The notes: generated from the letters alone by a model not told the origin. A stretch of DNA of 64,000 nt from Numida meleagris (GCF_002078875.1 NC_034422.1:1484923-1548922); one strand, 5' to 3'. Positions 1 through 15,200 are shown, numbered from the stretch's first letter. Made by a program: numbers and translations.

Positions 1-51
1 TTATCGTTACTCTCTGTTATTTCCAGTAACTTTTAGTTTTGCATTGAGCAG

Positions 52-209
52 CAGATGAAGATGAAGATAAAGATGATGACTTCCGAGCTCCACTCTACAA
101 GAATGTGGAGATTAAAGGAATCCAAGTACGGATGAAATGGTGTGCCACCTGCCACTTCTACCGTCCTCCACGCTGCTCTCACTGCAGCGTCTGTGACAAC
201 TGTGTTGAG
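52..209 (+). CDS. ZDHHC8: ZDHHC8 exon: acidic linker and first half of the DHHC zinc domain
   Basis: The exon encodes an acidic stretch ([10 protein letters not shown]) and then zinc-binding cysteines of the cysteine-rich domain ([18 protein letters not shown]). It ends at CVE before a gtaaca donor. Acceptors CAG at 49-51 and 52-54 both fit; 52 keeps an Ala codon split as G|CA. Confidence 0.9.
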
Positions 210-3200
210 GTAACAGTGCTGTTGATTGTGTTGCCTTTGGCCTGGTGATGGAGTTGCAAGTGCTACTGGAAATGTGCATTTGGGTCCCTCCCCCAGTATT
301 TCAGTTCTTGGGAGTTCCCAGCTCTAACCTTCTTGGTGGTCTTCTACTAATTAGTACCATTTGAAACACAGCCTTCTGTTATGATGTATGTTACATATGC
401 AATATTGTTTGATGTCAGCTTTGTTGCTGATGATAATTAGGTTAAGATGTTTATAATCCTGGCTATGTCTTTCTGGAGGTAGCTTAGGGATCATGAATGT
501 AAAAAAGGGGTGAACGGGAGAGTTTATGGAGAGGCAAAGTTCAAGAGAGCAGAAAATCCAGGGTGAACTATTCTTGCTTGTCTGTTTGTCCACGAATGTA
601 GGCACCAGTTTGTTGGAAATTAAGTGATGAGCCTTAAGATCCCTGGGGGTGTGTGGAAATCAGTCAGAATTCTGTGTAGTTCTCCACCCCGTGGAAGGGC
701 TCTACGTTTACGTCAACACCTCAGCTTGGAGCATGAACTCAGTCATGCTTCTAATGTTAGTCCCTCTGAATTATGGGGCTTTCATGTTTCTTAATAACCC
801 TGAGGTCTTGGTAAAGCGCACAGGATATTTAAAAATAACCCCCAAACAGTAAGGAGTGCTTTTGGGCTGTAGACATCTCCTAAAATTCTAAGTACAGAGT
901 GCTGTATCCACAGTACTTGTGTTGCCTGGGGGGAGTTTTTATTGCTAAGCTAAAAATTCCACTTGTTAAGGATCATTTCTGATGCAAGGTCTTTTTTTTT
1001 TTTTTTCCCAAAGAGAAAGGTGATTTTTTTTAATGTACCTAAAATATATTCAGCTGTGCCATTAAAATCAAAGGAACTGCTAATCAGAAAGCAAAAAATA
1101 GCAGTGTCGGCTAGAATGCTGTATACACCATCTTTGTCCTAATCCTCTTTGCCAAAAGCAAGGGAATAGTCCCAAAGAAAGCAGCACAGTTGCTTGTGTT
1201 AGAAAGGCTGACGGGATTTATCTTGTGTCAGTCATTTTCTCCTTCAGGAGAAAATCCTTAGGAGGATGCTGGATCTGAGAAGATGGAGAGTAAGGAGCTA
1301 CTGAAGTCCCTGGGTAGAAGAGAATAACCACAACTATTTGTTCATTGTCACACCATTTCATTAATCTGCTATGTATTGTTAAATAGAGCTGGATTTTTTG
1401 GAGAAAACCTGACTCATATATTCCTAGTTTTAAAACAAATGTTTTCACTATTTCTAGATTCCAAGGAGTGTTTAGATGATGGTCACTTCTCAGTTGTCCC
1501 ATGGAATTTCTTTCTTCTCCTCTCCCCAGTGGCTTAGCATGAAAATCCATTTTCAAGAAATGAAGTTTTCTCAGAAAAAGATTGCCCAAAACACAAAGTG
1601 GTATAAACACTTGCGATTTCATGCTGCCATGGGGCCTCCAGGGGAGGCAATTCTGCAGCAGAAATGAAAATGGGAGAGAATCCAAAAGTAATCCAAATAA
1701 ACCAGCAGAACGCAAGGTGACTGCCTGCTTCTCAAGAAGATTTGTTGATAGTCGGATTAGTTCAATGCTTCTTACTGTTCTGATGGGCAAGAATGAAACG
1801 CTGCTTGTATAATTAAATCATGGTTGCTGTGAAGAAATATAGGCAGAAAGCATTAATAGCTTCTGAGTCAATAAATAGTGATCTTAAACAGCATACTTTA
1901 TTGATTCTTGTGGTGCTTATTTCTATTCACCTGTCTATTCTACAAGAGCTTGAAGACAGTGGTAAGAGTGATTCTGCTGGCTTTTCAGTGTGGGACCCGT
2001 TCAGGGTTGGAATTCACCTCTTTTGACTTTCAGTGTAGAATGTGCTATGAAAGTTCTTAGCCTGAATATAAAACTTTTGAGCCAGTTTGATAAAAATAAC
2101 CTAACAACAAAAAATGACAACGCTTGCAGAAATGAAAGCGGTTGAAACCCAAAGCCTGCTGTGACCAGATGGACTAAAAAATAAATCCATGACAAAAGTA
2201 GTTGGATTTTTTTCCTTACTGAAGTGTTCACAGTGGGTATTTATACAGTTTCATAATCTGTAGATATTTTAGGCAGTGTACAACCAGATTCGCATCATAG
2301 ACATACGCTATGTCAGCATTTCAAGCATAGCCTGAAATGATCTTTAGTAAATCACCTCTGGCATTTTCTGATGTGCTTTGAGAAAACTAATCAATTTATT
2401 TTATTTAGTAAGGTTTTGGTAAATACATTGGGCAAAACTTACAAATATAAGCATCTGTGGGGACCTGCTTGGTAGAAAAGTATTTTTCTTGAGGCTCGCT
2501 ATTTAAAGTTCAGCTACATATAAATTCAGAAATGGGGAGAGAGTTCTGCAGTCAATATTGCATCTTCAGAATATTATAGGGTATGATAACTTCATTGTAA
2601 TTGGCTCCTGATGGATGATAAAAAAAAAAATGAGTGCATCTGCTGCCAGCGCATAAATAGCCAGTTTTATGTTGCTTTGTGTTCTCTTAACTCTATGCAC
2701 CTCTCCATTCATATATAAAGAAACCATTTGGTGCTAAGAAGAGCCTTATAAAGAGAACGTACCTGGTTTGTAAAGCTTCAGAACTAGCTTGATGCGATTT
2801 TACATGACAATGGTTCAGATTTACCTCTAAGAAAAGCTATTTCCTTTCACTGTTTGGATATTGTTCCCTGTCTCTCCCTTTCTTTACAAGGATTTTGACC
2901 ATCACTGCCCATGGGTCAACAATTGCATAGGACGGAGGAACTATCGCTATTTTTTTCTCTTCTTGCTGTCCTTAAGTACGCACATGGTTGGAGTATTCAC
3001 CTTTGGCCTGATTTTCGTATTGAACCACATGGAAAAGCTGGGAGCAGCTCATACCACCATTACGTATCCTTCTTCTTGGTCTTCAGAGACACAAGGTGGC
3101 CTAGAGGAAAATGTGAAAGAGTGGATATGAAGATTTGTCTTCCTGGAATTGGTGCAGGTTTACTCCTCTCCTGATTCCCGTTGCTTCTCCCCTGTAAATG

Positions 3201-6200
3201 CTTAGGACACTATTTCCTCTCTACTCATCTGACCTATGGTTACCCTCAAAACTGTGCCCAACCTGTTGTCTATCTCAGTCATTGCTAAGGCACGCAGCAG
3301 AAAGATGCAGTGCCTCCCTGAATTTCACTTCCAATTGGGTGTGACTCTATACTGTTGAGTACCCTTTACTGCGTTTAAAACAGACGACACAGTAGTGTTT
3401 GTCCTGGAGGCATTTCATCTTCATGATAGTGTAGTACACTAACACTCTGAGGATTGCTACTCTCTTTGATGGTTTAGTGCAGAACAGTCTTCACAAGTTG
3501 AAGCCAGCATCACTGAGTTCACTTTATTTTTGAACAACCTCAATGATAAGGACTGATGCTAGGAATAGATGGACTTATTGGTGGTAAAATTTAATTAGCC
3601 TAATTGAAGATGGGGAACATGTTCCTTATTTCCAAGATTTTTTCTCCTTTTCCTCTCCTTATTCTTCATAGTGTCATTTTCCCTTCACTCACTCCGGTTT
3701 CTTTAACTCCTGGGTACAGAATGGCTGTCATGTGTGTGGCTGGGTTATTCTTTATTCCAGTCATTGGTCTCACTGGTTTCCATATTGTTCTAGTGGCACG
3801 AGGACGCACAACCAATGAACAGGTAAGAAGCAGTCTTTTCTCTGTGTTTGTAGCTAAGATGTTGACTTGGAAAGAAAAGTCAGCAAGTCAGCTTGTACAA
3901 ATAAAAAAACTAACACTCTTCTTGGGGGTTTTGTGAGGATCTAGGAAGTTTGCCTCATTTTTCATTTTCACTTCTTTTCTTGAATGCACTACAAGTGCAG
4001 ATGTCCCCCTTCTCCTAACCACAAAGACTTATTTACCATTTAAAATCTACTCGTGTCCTTGAAATAGGTTTTATGTGGTGAGTACCGTCAACTCCAGAAG
4101 TTCAAGCTTTATGAGGCAGACTGAACAAATCATGAGACTAAACAAAAGAAAGAAAGGAAAAGATTAAATCAAGTCTTTGCCCTATCTCCTGATATTTGAA
4201 CTCCCCCAGCCAACCCACATGCTCTTAATAAGGTCTGAGCTAGCTCTTTGTCTCTCTCTCTTTGTCTCCCTTGTTCTCATGTGTATGTGCATGCACACGC
4301 ACACAGAGGCTATTGGACCTAACTTGTTTTGCATCTCCAAACCAAGTGCTGACACAGCATCTTGTGCCAAAAAACCTGTAAAACTTTAGTCCCCTTGCAG
4401 TTACTCACGTGTATAATATTCAGACCCTGTGTGGCATCTGCATATATACATGCATGCATACATCGATAGCGTGAAACAGGTGATAGAGATCTAGTCATGG
4501 GATCGATAGCATGCCTCTGCCATTTGTAAGGGCGGATAGCTCAGCTGGGGCATGCAGCGTGCCAGTGAGCTGTCTGAGGCTAGATCTTTGTAAACTGGGA
4601 TGAGATTGTCTCCTATCCTGCAAGAGACAATAAAACCATGCATAAAAGCCATGAATAGTGTGAGAAGTTAACACAGGCAAATAATCTGAAGTCATCCTGA
4701 ATTGTTGCCTAACGCGGCCTTTGAACAAAGCAGGCTTACTGTAGCTGAAAATCCGTAAATGCTTTGCTGTGCCTATCTTAGTCTTGCTGGGAGTCAGCTG
4801 GTCTTAATTTTTAAATTGATTTTGGCGATATATTAATAGTGCTAACAATAGTAACGTGAAACCCAAGGCATTTTAGTCTCTCAGCCCAAATCACGTTCTA
4901 TCTGAGGCTTGTTTCTGTGCAGGGGTTAAAATTGTCCACAAAAATTTGAGGCTGAGGAGGAAGGAAATAAATTTGAAGAAATTAGAAAACAAAACTTATT
5001 CTGTTTTTGGCTTTACTGAGATTTGGATAGGTTGAGAATTTTGCATTTAACCTGATCAAAATAACTATTGAAAAAGGCATCCTAGGCTGGTTTGGTTTCT
5101 TGAGCTACCAAACCACTTGAGATTAACTTGTCTTTCCATGCTGCTTTCTGAAAATCACATGTAACCGTGTCTTAATTTCTGTGCAGTCATATGTACTGTG
5201 TAGCTACAGCCAGAGGGTGGGCATTCCCAGCCTTCAGGTACCTCTCTTACCTAAGTAATTAGGATAACAGACTAGCAGTGATAGATAGGAGATCTGCTTC
5301 TGACTTCGCTGTTGTTTTAAAACATTCCCTTTTCTCCTGTAGTCTTAGTATTGATTTTCTTTTCTACACTATTAGTTATCTGCAGTCAGGTCTCCAGTTA
5401 CAGTACTCTCAGCGCGCTTGTCCCCTTTTCCCATGACATTTTTGTAGGCCAGTGGTGCAGACATGTGGTGTTTTACTGTACATTCTTGGTGTTTGTTCAT
5501 TCCAGAGCTTGTAGGTTTTGAGACAGATTGTGATTTAGGAGCGCGTGGTGGCTGAACATAGATGCTTGTGAGCTTTCTGAATGCCTCTGAAAGTAGTTTA
5601 TAGAACTAAAATAACCAACATCTGCTCATAGCCTGGTATTTTTAGTTTCTGGACAGAGTAAATAAATACCTTTCCTTCCGAGACTGCTTTTCATCTGTAT
5701 CTCAGGCTGTGTAGGTCACTCTGAAAGTAATGCTTCCTATTTATTTCCATGGAAACTGCAACAGATACAAAGAGTACAATAACATCATTTGCTCTACCAA
5801 ATTCTCAGCTACAAAACACTCTTTTTCAACACGGTCACCAGGATTAGCTGTGTGTTTTTGCCTGCAATGAACAAGAGCCTGCATGCTGCACTCATAAAAG
5901 TCTGCACCGGGGGGGTGACCCTCTGTCTCTGTCACCACTGCTGAAATTCACCACCAACCCCTCACTGTACTCACAGACACTGTTGGGTCACCATCAATGC
6001 TCAGCAAGCATTGATGAGTGTTGATAAGTGCCATTCTTTTTCCTCATGGAGGAATTCAGTGACACACCTTTGCTCCATGCACACTCAGATGTCAGATGCC
6101 ATTCTGTCAGTGCCCCTCTGCTGCCATCTGTCACACGGCAACAAAACGTAACGGGATATTGGTGGGAAGGTTCAACCTCTGCTGCCATCCCACCAACATC

Positions 6201-9200
6201 CGCCTCTGACGTCGTGGGCCAACATAATGAAATAGGAGGCATTACTTTCAGAGCAGCCCTTCTATTTTAGAAACCAAATTGCTGCAATTAGTAATGTGAT
6301 TTGTGAGTTAGAGAAATTTCATTTTCATGTTGTGTTTAAGAAGCTGGACAGAGAGATGTGAAGTGCTTTGCCAGCATTGGCAGCTAGTTAGCTTAAGCCC
6401 AGGAATGAATGCTGATGTGCCAGATGTCCCAGGTCCATGCTTTAGTTGTCAGGTTACTCTTCCAACACTCAAAACTTCCAACGTGTCTCTCTTGGCCTTT
6501 TAAAGAGTTTTATGTGGTATCAAATAGGCCAGCATAATATATTGCAAAATCATTTAATCGTTGTTATTTTGTGTGCAAGTAATTAAAGTATTTCTGGTAC
6601 TCTTTAAACTTGGTGCTAGATCAGGACTGTGAGTTGATTAAAATGCATTACTTGCAAAAAACAACATAATGCTTTTATTGGCAACCACTATTAATCTCTC
6701 TGGCTTTATTGGTATTTATCCCCATATGGTTACTTTCAAGTATCTGCCTGCTAAGTACAAACCCTTTATAATGTTTATGAAGCTTTGACTACATCCTGCC
6801 AGTCTAATGAGACTTGACTTTTATTAAAGTAGCTAATTTCCAAGTAAGCACGGTGATCACTGGGGAGTTCCTGGCACCCTCCCACATGAGACAGTGGTTC
6901 ATACCGATTGCTGCTAGGGGGAGGAGGATGATTTGGAAGAAACATTGATCTCATCCAGCATTAAGAACTGTCATTCCTTTCTGTTTGGATGGGACTTACC
7001 AGGGTAGAGGAGTGGAGGTTACCAGGGGAGGAAAGAGACCAAAACAGGAAGTCTGGCTGACAGCAGGCACGACTCATGCAGGAGCAGCATGGAGAGGTGA
7101 ACGTGGCAGCTTTGAAATGCACTCGTATTGAGCTGACGGTGCTCTTGGGAGAGGCTCTTTTGCTGGTGTGCGTGGTAGCTGGTGGAGGGGGTGTGTTAGA
7201 GCAGGGGGGAGAAAGTGCGGCATTCGAAGAACGATGGTCTCCTGTTTGGGCAAGACAGTATTGTTAGAACAAGGCATACTTGTCCTTGCCTTTCCGAGGG
7301 CTGGGCAATGACTTCTATGAAACCAGAAGGTGAGCACTGTCCTGAATATGTTTCCAGGTGACAGGTAAATTTCGAGGGGGAGTGAATCCTTTTACCCGAG
7401 GATGCTGCGGAAATGTGGAACACGTGCTCTGCAGTCCTTTGGCTCCCAGGTAAGAGAAAGGGAGTTAGGGAGGTGGAGGAGTTGCCGTTGATAAAATAAC
7501 AGGGAAGTAAAGCAAAACGTTCCAGAAAGCTCTGTGGTAGCAGCTTTTCTGTTGCATTGCTGTAACCTGCCCAAGCAATTGCTTTCTTCATATAATTCGT
7601 AATCCTCACAACAGAAATAGATATTTGGAATGAGCAAGTCAACTTATACCAAGAGCTGATAGCCTTGTCCTACCAACTTGTTCATCCACTGACTTTCTGT
7701 AACAGCTTTCAGTGTGTTATCGTACTTCCAGCGTGACTTTTTGCACTGTACAGTCAATGTCCAAGTAGAGGTGAGGGATTCTAGCCTACTGGAAACAAAG
7801 AAGGAATCTAAAATCAGCATTTCCTCTTGAGTCTTGAATCTAATTTAAGCCAGCTGTGGTTTTCAATCTCACTGTCACTTTCATTATCATAAAACAGATT
7901 TTCAACCAGGTCTGCATCATAGAACGTAGGATTTTATTTATGGCTTTCTATTTTCGCGGAAATTGATTTATCCCTTCACATTTTGAAATCAGGATTTTAA
8001 TGCAGTACATCAGATGGAGTATAAATATCCTAGATGCTGAGCTGTCCAGCCTGTATACACGTTAATAATATCACTACCAGAAGATTTATTTGGGCCTTTT
8101 CAGGATGCTGAGCAATCCCAGACCTCAGTACTGTTATCTGTCTTTTTTTTTTTTTATTTGCTGTACAACTAATAAGTTCTAAAAGTCTGTTACCTTTATT
8201 AAAATGGAGACACTGGAATAGCTGCTTCAAACTTACCAAAACTTAAAAATCAGGTCAAGGTATTCTAAGAGAGCTGGGCGTTAGAAGCTGGGAGATATTC
8301 CAAGGTGTGTGAGCAATGTCATCGTTGCTATTCTCAGACTTTTAGCAAGCCATATTTTTGTGTTTGGTGGAGACCTGTTCAAACTGTCCTGCATACTGAA
8401 AGACACTGAGCTGTCGCTGCTAGAATGTTCTTTTCACTAGATAAAATGGAGAAAGCTTGTGTATTGTGCTATTTATGCATTGTACAGCCATTGCCAAATT
8501 GCACTTACAGAATCATGGTCCACTGGAAAATAATTAAGTATCTAAAATTATCCATTTCCCTTTAGATTTGTTGCTTGCTACAGGCCTGTTTCTTTTACTT
8601 CCATTCATGTTAACATTCTAAACACACTACAGAAGCAAGTCACCATGTGGTATGCTATAACTGACAACACATCTTCTTCTCCATGTTAATTCCCCGTGTG
8701 CTGGGTCTTATTCCCCCAGTCTCCTCCACCTTCCACTGCAGGGAAGCTGTTTCATGATAACTAGGTAAGATCTAGTAACTTGCTTCCTTTGGTGGTAGGC
8801 CTCTCCTTCTCTCTTCACATGATTTGTGCTCTTGTCCATAAGTGCTTCCAAAATTACTTTTTTTTTTTTTAGTACATCCTCTCCTTTTGCTCACTAAAAA
8901 CCCCAATGATCTTTTTATTGCTTTTTAATTATTACTTGGGCTGACATCCACTGAAATAAATGGAGCTTACTTATGTAGATTTTTCCACATCTGTAAATCA
9001 TGCTTCAAGTAGGAAGATTGTCTTGTCTCTATGTCTAATTTTAAGATTTTGGCTTATTTTAATGATAACTATTGAACAATTAACCAGGTACATAGTTGAG
9101 CCCAAGAAGAAGCTAGCTGTGAGCGTAAAGCCTCCTTTCCTCAGACCTGATTTATCTGAACGACAGATCACAGTGAAGATCAGTGACAATGGGATCCAAG

Positions 9201-12200
9201 CCAACCTCAACCGGAGCAAGGTGCGGCAGTCATTATGTGCTTCTTCTGATGAGCGTGTCCTTATGGAACTAATGCATGGAAATGACTTTGTTATAGAAAA
9301 TCTCCTTGAGAGGACACATTTCTTGGAGAACTTGATGGAGATTGAGTCCTTGCCTTACACTTTATCTTCTAAAAGTAACCCAGGTTCAGTAGCAGCAGCT
9401 CTTGATCTATCATCAGACCTCCAGGCATCTTTTGGAAGAGGCTGTTCTTTGAAATAGTTCATTACTTTTTGTCCCAAGAATTTCCACCTCTGTACTTGAA
9501 TTAATTTTAACTACCTTATCATACATATTGTGGGAACCCTTGAACCACCAGATTGGCTGTGGTACTTTGAGGAAAGTTATGAGCTTCCAGACGGCAGGAA
9601 GGTTTGTGGTCCGGTGAAATGACCACAGAAGTTGAGTTTCAGAACTTGTTGCGTTCTAAAGTTGAGTTCTTGTCTCTCTTTTTTTTTTTCCTTGTGGGGC
9701 TTTTTTTGTGTTTTTGTTGTGGGTAGTGATTGATTCTTTGCTCATTCGCAGTCTAAAATTAGCCTGGAAGGTCTGGAGGATAAAGGTATGGATGTGCAAC
9801 CACCGCTCCCACCCAAAGGAGATCAAAGCAAATATACTGAGTTGAAAGGGCAGCTGGGGACCAGTGAAGGTATAGTTGCATGATCAGTGTTTTATTTTCA
9901 ATGATATGAAAATATTTTAGTCTTTTTAAAATATTATACTATTCTTTCAAAACACTAAGGGGATCTGGGTGAAGGGTTTTGTTTTTACAAGAGCTGTGAG
10001 CTAGAAGAATAAACAGCAGGAAGGGGAAAGAAAACTTGAAGTACCTCATTCAAGCCCAAGCTGGATATTTCATTTCAGTTTTGCAGAGTTTTTAAACTCT
10101 TTTATACCCCTTCTTAAATTTTTGATCAATTTAAAGATGAAAAATGTCATTTTGGAGTAAGGAATCAGAAATATTAGCATAAAATGCTTAGTCATAAGAA
10201 ACAAATATTTCATCTATGAAAAGATTAAAGCTTTGAGACTGTAAGAAATCTCCTTTCTTCAGACAAAGCTATTTGCTGAATTGAACCCAAATAACCAGTA
10301 ATTTGAAATACAGCAAAAATACTACTCACCAAAGTATGTCACACCACTTTATATAACATACCTTTTCTTCTTCTCTTTAGATTATTGCTCTGGATACAGG
10401 CACTGTTATTTCCACATGGGGCCCTGTTGATTTTGGTGGAATTCATCACAAAAATAGCACAAGTTCCATTATTTACAGAATGGAGCTCAGTTTGCGGAGA
10501 AGCATGGATAGCAGGAGCTTAGGAATGATAATATGGTGTCCACACATTCCAATATAATGTCTGGTTTTTTTCCTTATCCAGAAAGTGGCCTTTCACCCAA
10601 ACTGATCAGCCCTCCTACGCCTGCCATGTACAAGTACCGGCCGGCTTTCAGCAACAATCCCAAAGTCCACTACCATGCTGCAGCTGAGCAGGTGAGTGAG
10701 CGGCAGTAGCCTGCGAGAATCTGTTCCCAATTAATTCCAGACAACTTGAGGCTAAGGAAAAATTCATTACAGGGGTCTTGTGAATGTCACAGTGTAAAAA
10801 CAAACAACAACATTTGCCATCGTTGCGCGACAGTGTAGATCTCACTATGCGTCTTACGAAAACATATCCGCTTTTGCAGCATTCCTTTGTTGAGCTTGAT
10901 GCATCTGCCCTGCTGACAAGCATGCACTGCTGCTTTGCGAGTGTCTTGACCCGATCCTGAGGTGCTGAGAAGTGTCACCTCTTGTTGGCTTCTCCTGACA
11001 CAGTGCCAACTCCCATTTGCTTCAGTGGAAGCTGGGCGTGCTTAGCGCTTTTCTGGATCAGACCCTTTAGCCACCAGACTGCATGCTCAGTGGTTCCTTA
11101 ACATGTTAGCTTGCAAAACAGAAAAAAAAAAAAAAACATATTAGCATCTCAAAAGATATTTTAGTGAAAATTAACATGAATGAAAAATTCCTTATGTTTG
11201 ACTTGCTTTAGCACCTCCTGAGAGCATTTGGGTTGGAGAAAAAAATCTCCTAGCACTCAGCATCTTCCTATCAAGAAAACGGAGGTCAGACAATTAGAGA
11301 GCCTTTCCTTTGGCATGAGTCTTGCCTGTTTTCTCTTTAGCTTAGAAGTTTTGAAACAGTTAACAGCATTTCCTCTGGAAGCACAGTGCAAAGCCAAGCC
11401 CACTGATAACAGGCTTGTTTTTCTCACTTATTTCTCATGAACTCATTGCGAATATTCGTTCCCCCTCCAGGACCTAAGAAAAGCAGTTTGAAAATCAAAG
11501 ATCTAGCTTGTATACTGACAATATGCATCCAAATCTTTATATATCAGTGAAGATAATCTTTAAACACACATACCAAATAAAGTTTTCTTATGATTAATTT
11601 TCTCAGCTCCTCTAATGTCACCCCTAGAGTAGCAAGAAGAGGATGACAAAAATAATGGAAAAAATATGATAGAGATATATAATTGATTGTTTCTAAGCAG
11701 CAACACTGGAGTAAGACAGATTGCTCCTTAAATGATGAGGAAAACTCTTCTAGTATCCTTTTCATTTTGAAAACACAGTTGGTGATAAATAATGGAATTC
11801 CAGCTACCATCAGTTTCAGATTTCAGCCTCACTGCAATAATTATAAACCTTGCTTGCTGGATCTGACCACTGAATGAAGCAAAGATTGGTATATGAAAAG
11901 AAGCATGCAAACACCGTGTTCGCTGTATCCAAGAAGTTTAATATCCTATTGTCTTCAATTTATTATGTGAAAAATGACTTGCTATCCAATTCAAAATACT
12001 GTATTTACAGGCATCATCTAGCAGTTTTGAGCTGTGTAAGCAATAGATGGTATTTGGATCATGATGCAGAAAGTCAGAGAGCCAGGAAGGCAAGCTTGTG
12101 GTATTCAATCAGGTGCGTAGCCATAGATGCAATATGGATCCAGGACACTTTCTGATTAAGCCAGGACACCAGGCAGGCTTACTAATTGGTAACTGGGTTC

Positions 12201-15200
12201 AGCGTGTTCACCCTGAGGGTTGCTGTTTCAGCCTCAGCCTCAAAGGGTGATGTTAGTATAGACTGACTGGTATACATACAAAGAGCTTTGTAGACTTGCA
12301 GTGGGAAAGCTAAAAAAAAGAGTTCATTTGGCAACCTGAGACGATTACATGTATTTGTCTGCCAAGCCATACGTACGTATAATATACAGAGAGAAAGAGA
12401 GTAGCTTGTGTGAGGAATATCGTGTTATCTCTTCTGTATCAGTTCTTCAGCCTGTTGATGTAATTCTGCTTTTGAGCAGTGAAGGCTGGTAAGAAAGAGG
12501 GATCAGAGCACAAGGATAAGTACCACAAATACCCTTACAAGCTGCATCATTCCTCTCTCCTCCTCCTTTACAGGCTGTCACTTGGTCTCCTTTTTCCAGA
12601 GAAGGACAAATTTAGCACCACGCTCTAGAGGTAGTGAGCCGTTTTGCATAGTTCCCTATCTTCTGGCTCAAAGACCAAAACCTAAAGAAAAGTTTGGAAT
12701 GAAGCATATTTTTGCTAGTGATGCTTTTTTGATAATTTGCCTATTAAAAGAAATTAGATAAAGTGCATTGACTGCATTTGTGATTAAATGTGGCTGATAA
12801 TCACTCTTTGCTGAGCTGATGTAGCCAACTTATTATGCTTGATGACAAACCCTTCCTTAAAGAAGAAGCAAAAATGTTTTTCCTAGCACATAATGGCCTT
12901 TTAAGTGAACACAACTGTAAGCAATCTTTCATAGAATAAAAACAAAGGGAAGCCCTATGTGTTTTCAATGCAGATAAATAAATACTGACATGTTTCCTTC
13001 TCTGAGGTGGATTACTTTATTTTGTTGTCTAAATGGTGGGAGGGAGCCTCTCTGCTTTAATTAATCTTAGATGCTTGATTTTGAAGACCTACGACCTGAT
13101 ATTCAGAATTGTTGAGTATTTATATCTTTGAGTAAAGTGAATTGAGAGTGTGCTGGTCCCCAGCGTGCTGAAATGAAGCCTAAAGGATGTCTGACTCAGC
13201 ACTGAAAACCAGACATCACTCAACTCAAGAGCTATTTGTGGGAAAGTTGAAGCAAAGTGCTTTTCCAAGGGCATTATTACCGGATTACAGTTTCATTTAC
13301 CTTGACAGAGTTTCAGTTTAGAAGTTATCTCACCGTGTCCATGTATTGACGTACTTATTAGTCAATATTATTTAGCAGTTACTGTGACTGACTCCTTGAT
13401 TCTGAGGTGCTGTCCACGGGCTGAGCAGGAGTTAAGAGACTCCTCATAACAAACCTTTGTCTTAGGCTGTGAGTCTGAGAGAAGATGTCCAACTTGTCTT
13501 CCTCCTGAGCAGTCCCCACGGAGAGCAAAACTGTACATGTCTGTTAGAGGCTTTTGTTTCTCATATTCACCTCTGTTTTAGATCACCCTGCAGGAGGGAC
13601 ACAGCCAGGGGGCTCTGATAGAAGAGGATGGCAGGAGCCTTGATTACCAGTCCGAACCCAGCCTGGACATCCCCAGCTACAGGAAGAGCTCCCTTCACAA
13701 GACCTATCAGTCTTCCCCACTCCAGATAGATTCCTTTGCCGTCAATTCACGATCCCTGAGCCTGAAATCTGCTGGCAGGAGAGGGACTGACAAAGTGCCC
13801 CTTCATCCAATAAAGTCTGAAGGGGCAGCTTCCACTCCTTACAAAAGCATCTTTTCTCCCAATTCCCTGTCGAACAGAAATGGGAGTCTTTCATATGACA
13901 GTTTGCTAAACCCCATGTCGCCCTCGGGGAGGAAGTGCGTCGCCCATTCTGCAGTCAGCTCTGTCGGGTACCACTCACCATATTTATCAGCCAAAATGTG
14001 CCATCTACGGGGGAGCAAGCTGCAACGCCAACCGCCTCAGAGCTTCAGCCCAGTGCTGGGGGGCCCAGCTCCACATCAGCGAGACCCCTCTCCAGTCCGC
14101 TATGACAACCTTTCCAAAACCATTATGGCATCCATTCAGGAGAGGAAAGAGATGGAAGAGAGGGAGAAGCTCCTCCACTCGCACCCTGATTCCGTGTTTG
14201 CAGACTCAGGTGTCTATGACACCCCCAGCTCTTACAGCCTTCAGCAAGTCAGCACACTCTCTGAAGACCCGCGCAGTATGGCAATGAGATATGGATCTAG
14301 AGACAATCTGATGGCTGCTTCCAGTTTTAGCACAAGGAACCCTATACTGCAGTCCTCAGTGTCTTCGCTCTCAAGTGCAATGACAAGAGCACCAAGGACT
14401 TCCACAACCTCTCTGCAAGCTGATTTAGCCAATAACAATGTCCAGGCGCATCAAGCACTACAAGGCAGGGTGAGCAATGGCTCCTACAAATCACCAGGCC
14501 ACCAGGTCCCATCATCCCCCACAGGAATGCCTAGGTCACCCTCTTACGGAGGCCCAAAGGCTGTCTCATTTGTAAACACTGTGGAAATTACAGAGGTGCA
14601 ATCAGTGGGAGCACAAAGGTATGTACTGCTTATGGTGTTGCTTTGAAATGAGAGTCTCTTTGTGAGAGGCCTCCCCGGAGGCACAGCCCAGTTACGTGTT
14701 CATTGTAGGCCGGCAAGAGTGGGACATTTGTGAGTGCTCTTCATTTCTGTGACAGTCCAGAGCAGAAATGACAAAATACGTGCATGTTTGCTGTAACTTC
14801 AACTGCAGGTGGTCAATGAAGCTGTAAAATTCACTGTGATTTAATATCTTAGGCGAACTTGACAATTATTTGCAAGACACAGGGCAAATTATCCCTCCTG
14901 TTACACATGAAAGGGTGAAGCTGTTTTAGTGCGTGGCCTAAAGGGAGGCTGGACCCAGCATTGTCTGGGCACAGAGGCACTAATAGGATCATGGCACATA
15001 CAAGTCCTGGAAACTCTGCTTGGCATAGAGAGCTGTGTATTTATCTGTGCTGCATGTCCCATAGTACAGAAGTGGTGATGGAAGCAGAGGCCATCTCACT
15101 GTCTTCTTACTCACCATTAGAAGTGGCGTCTGAGCAACATCTTTAGCTGCAGCTTGTGCACACATTTACCTTTCTCTTCCTTCTGGAGCCCATCGCCTTT

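Noticed and set aside
8960..9457. An independent 165-residue gene in the ZDHHC8 region
   Set aside because: The upstream third is intronic, the middle is the 9088-9220 exon and the end is the intron-retention tail reported as a finding.
13795..14646. A separate 283-residue gene starting at 13795
   Set aside because: It is the internal part of the large ZDHHC8 exon; the frame is continuous from the acceptor at 13582 and leaves through the donor after 14618.
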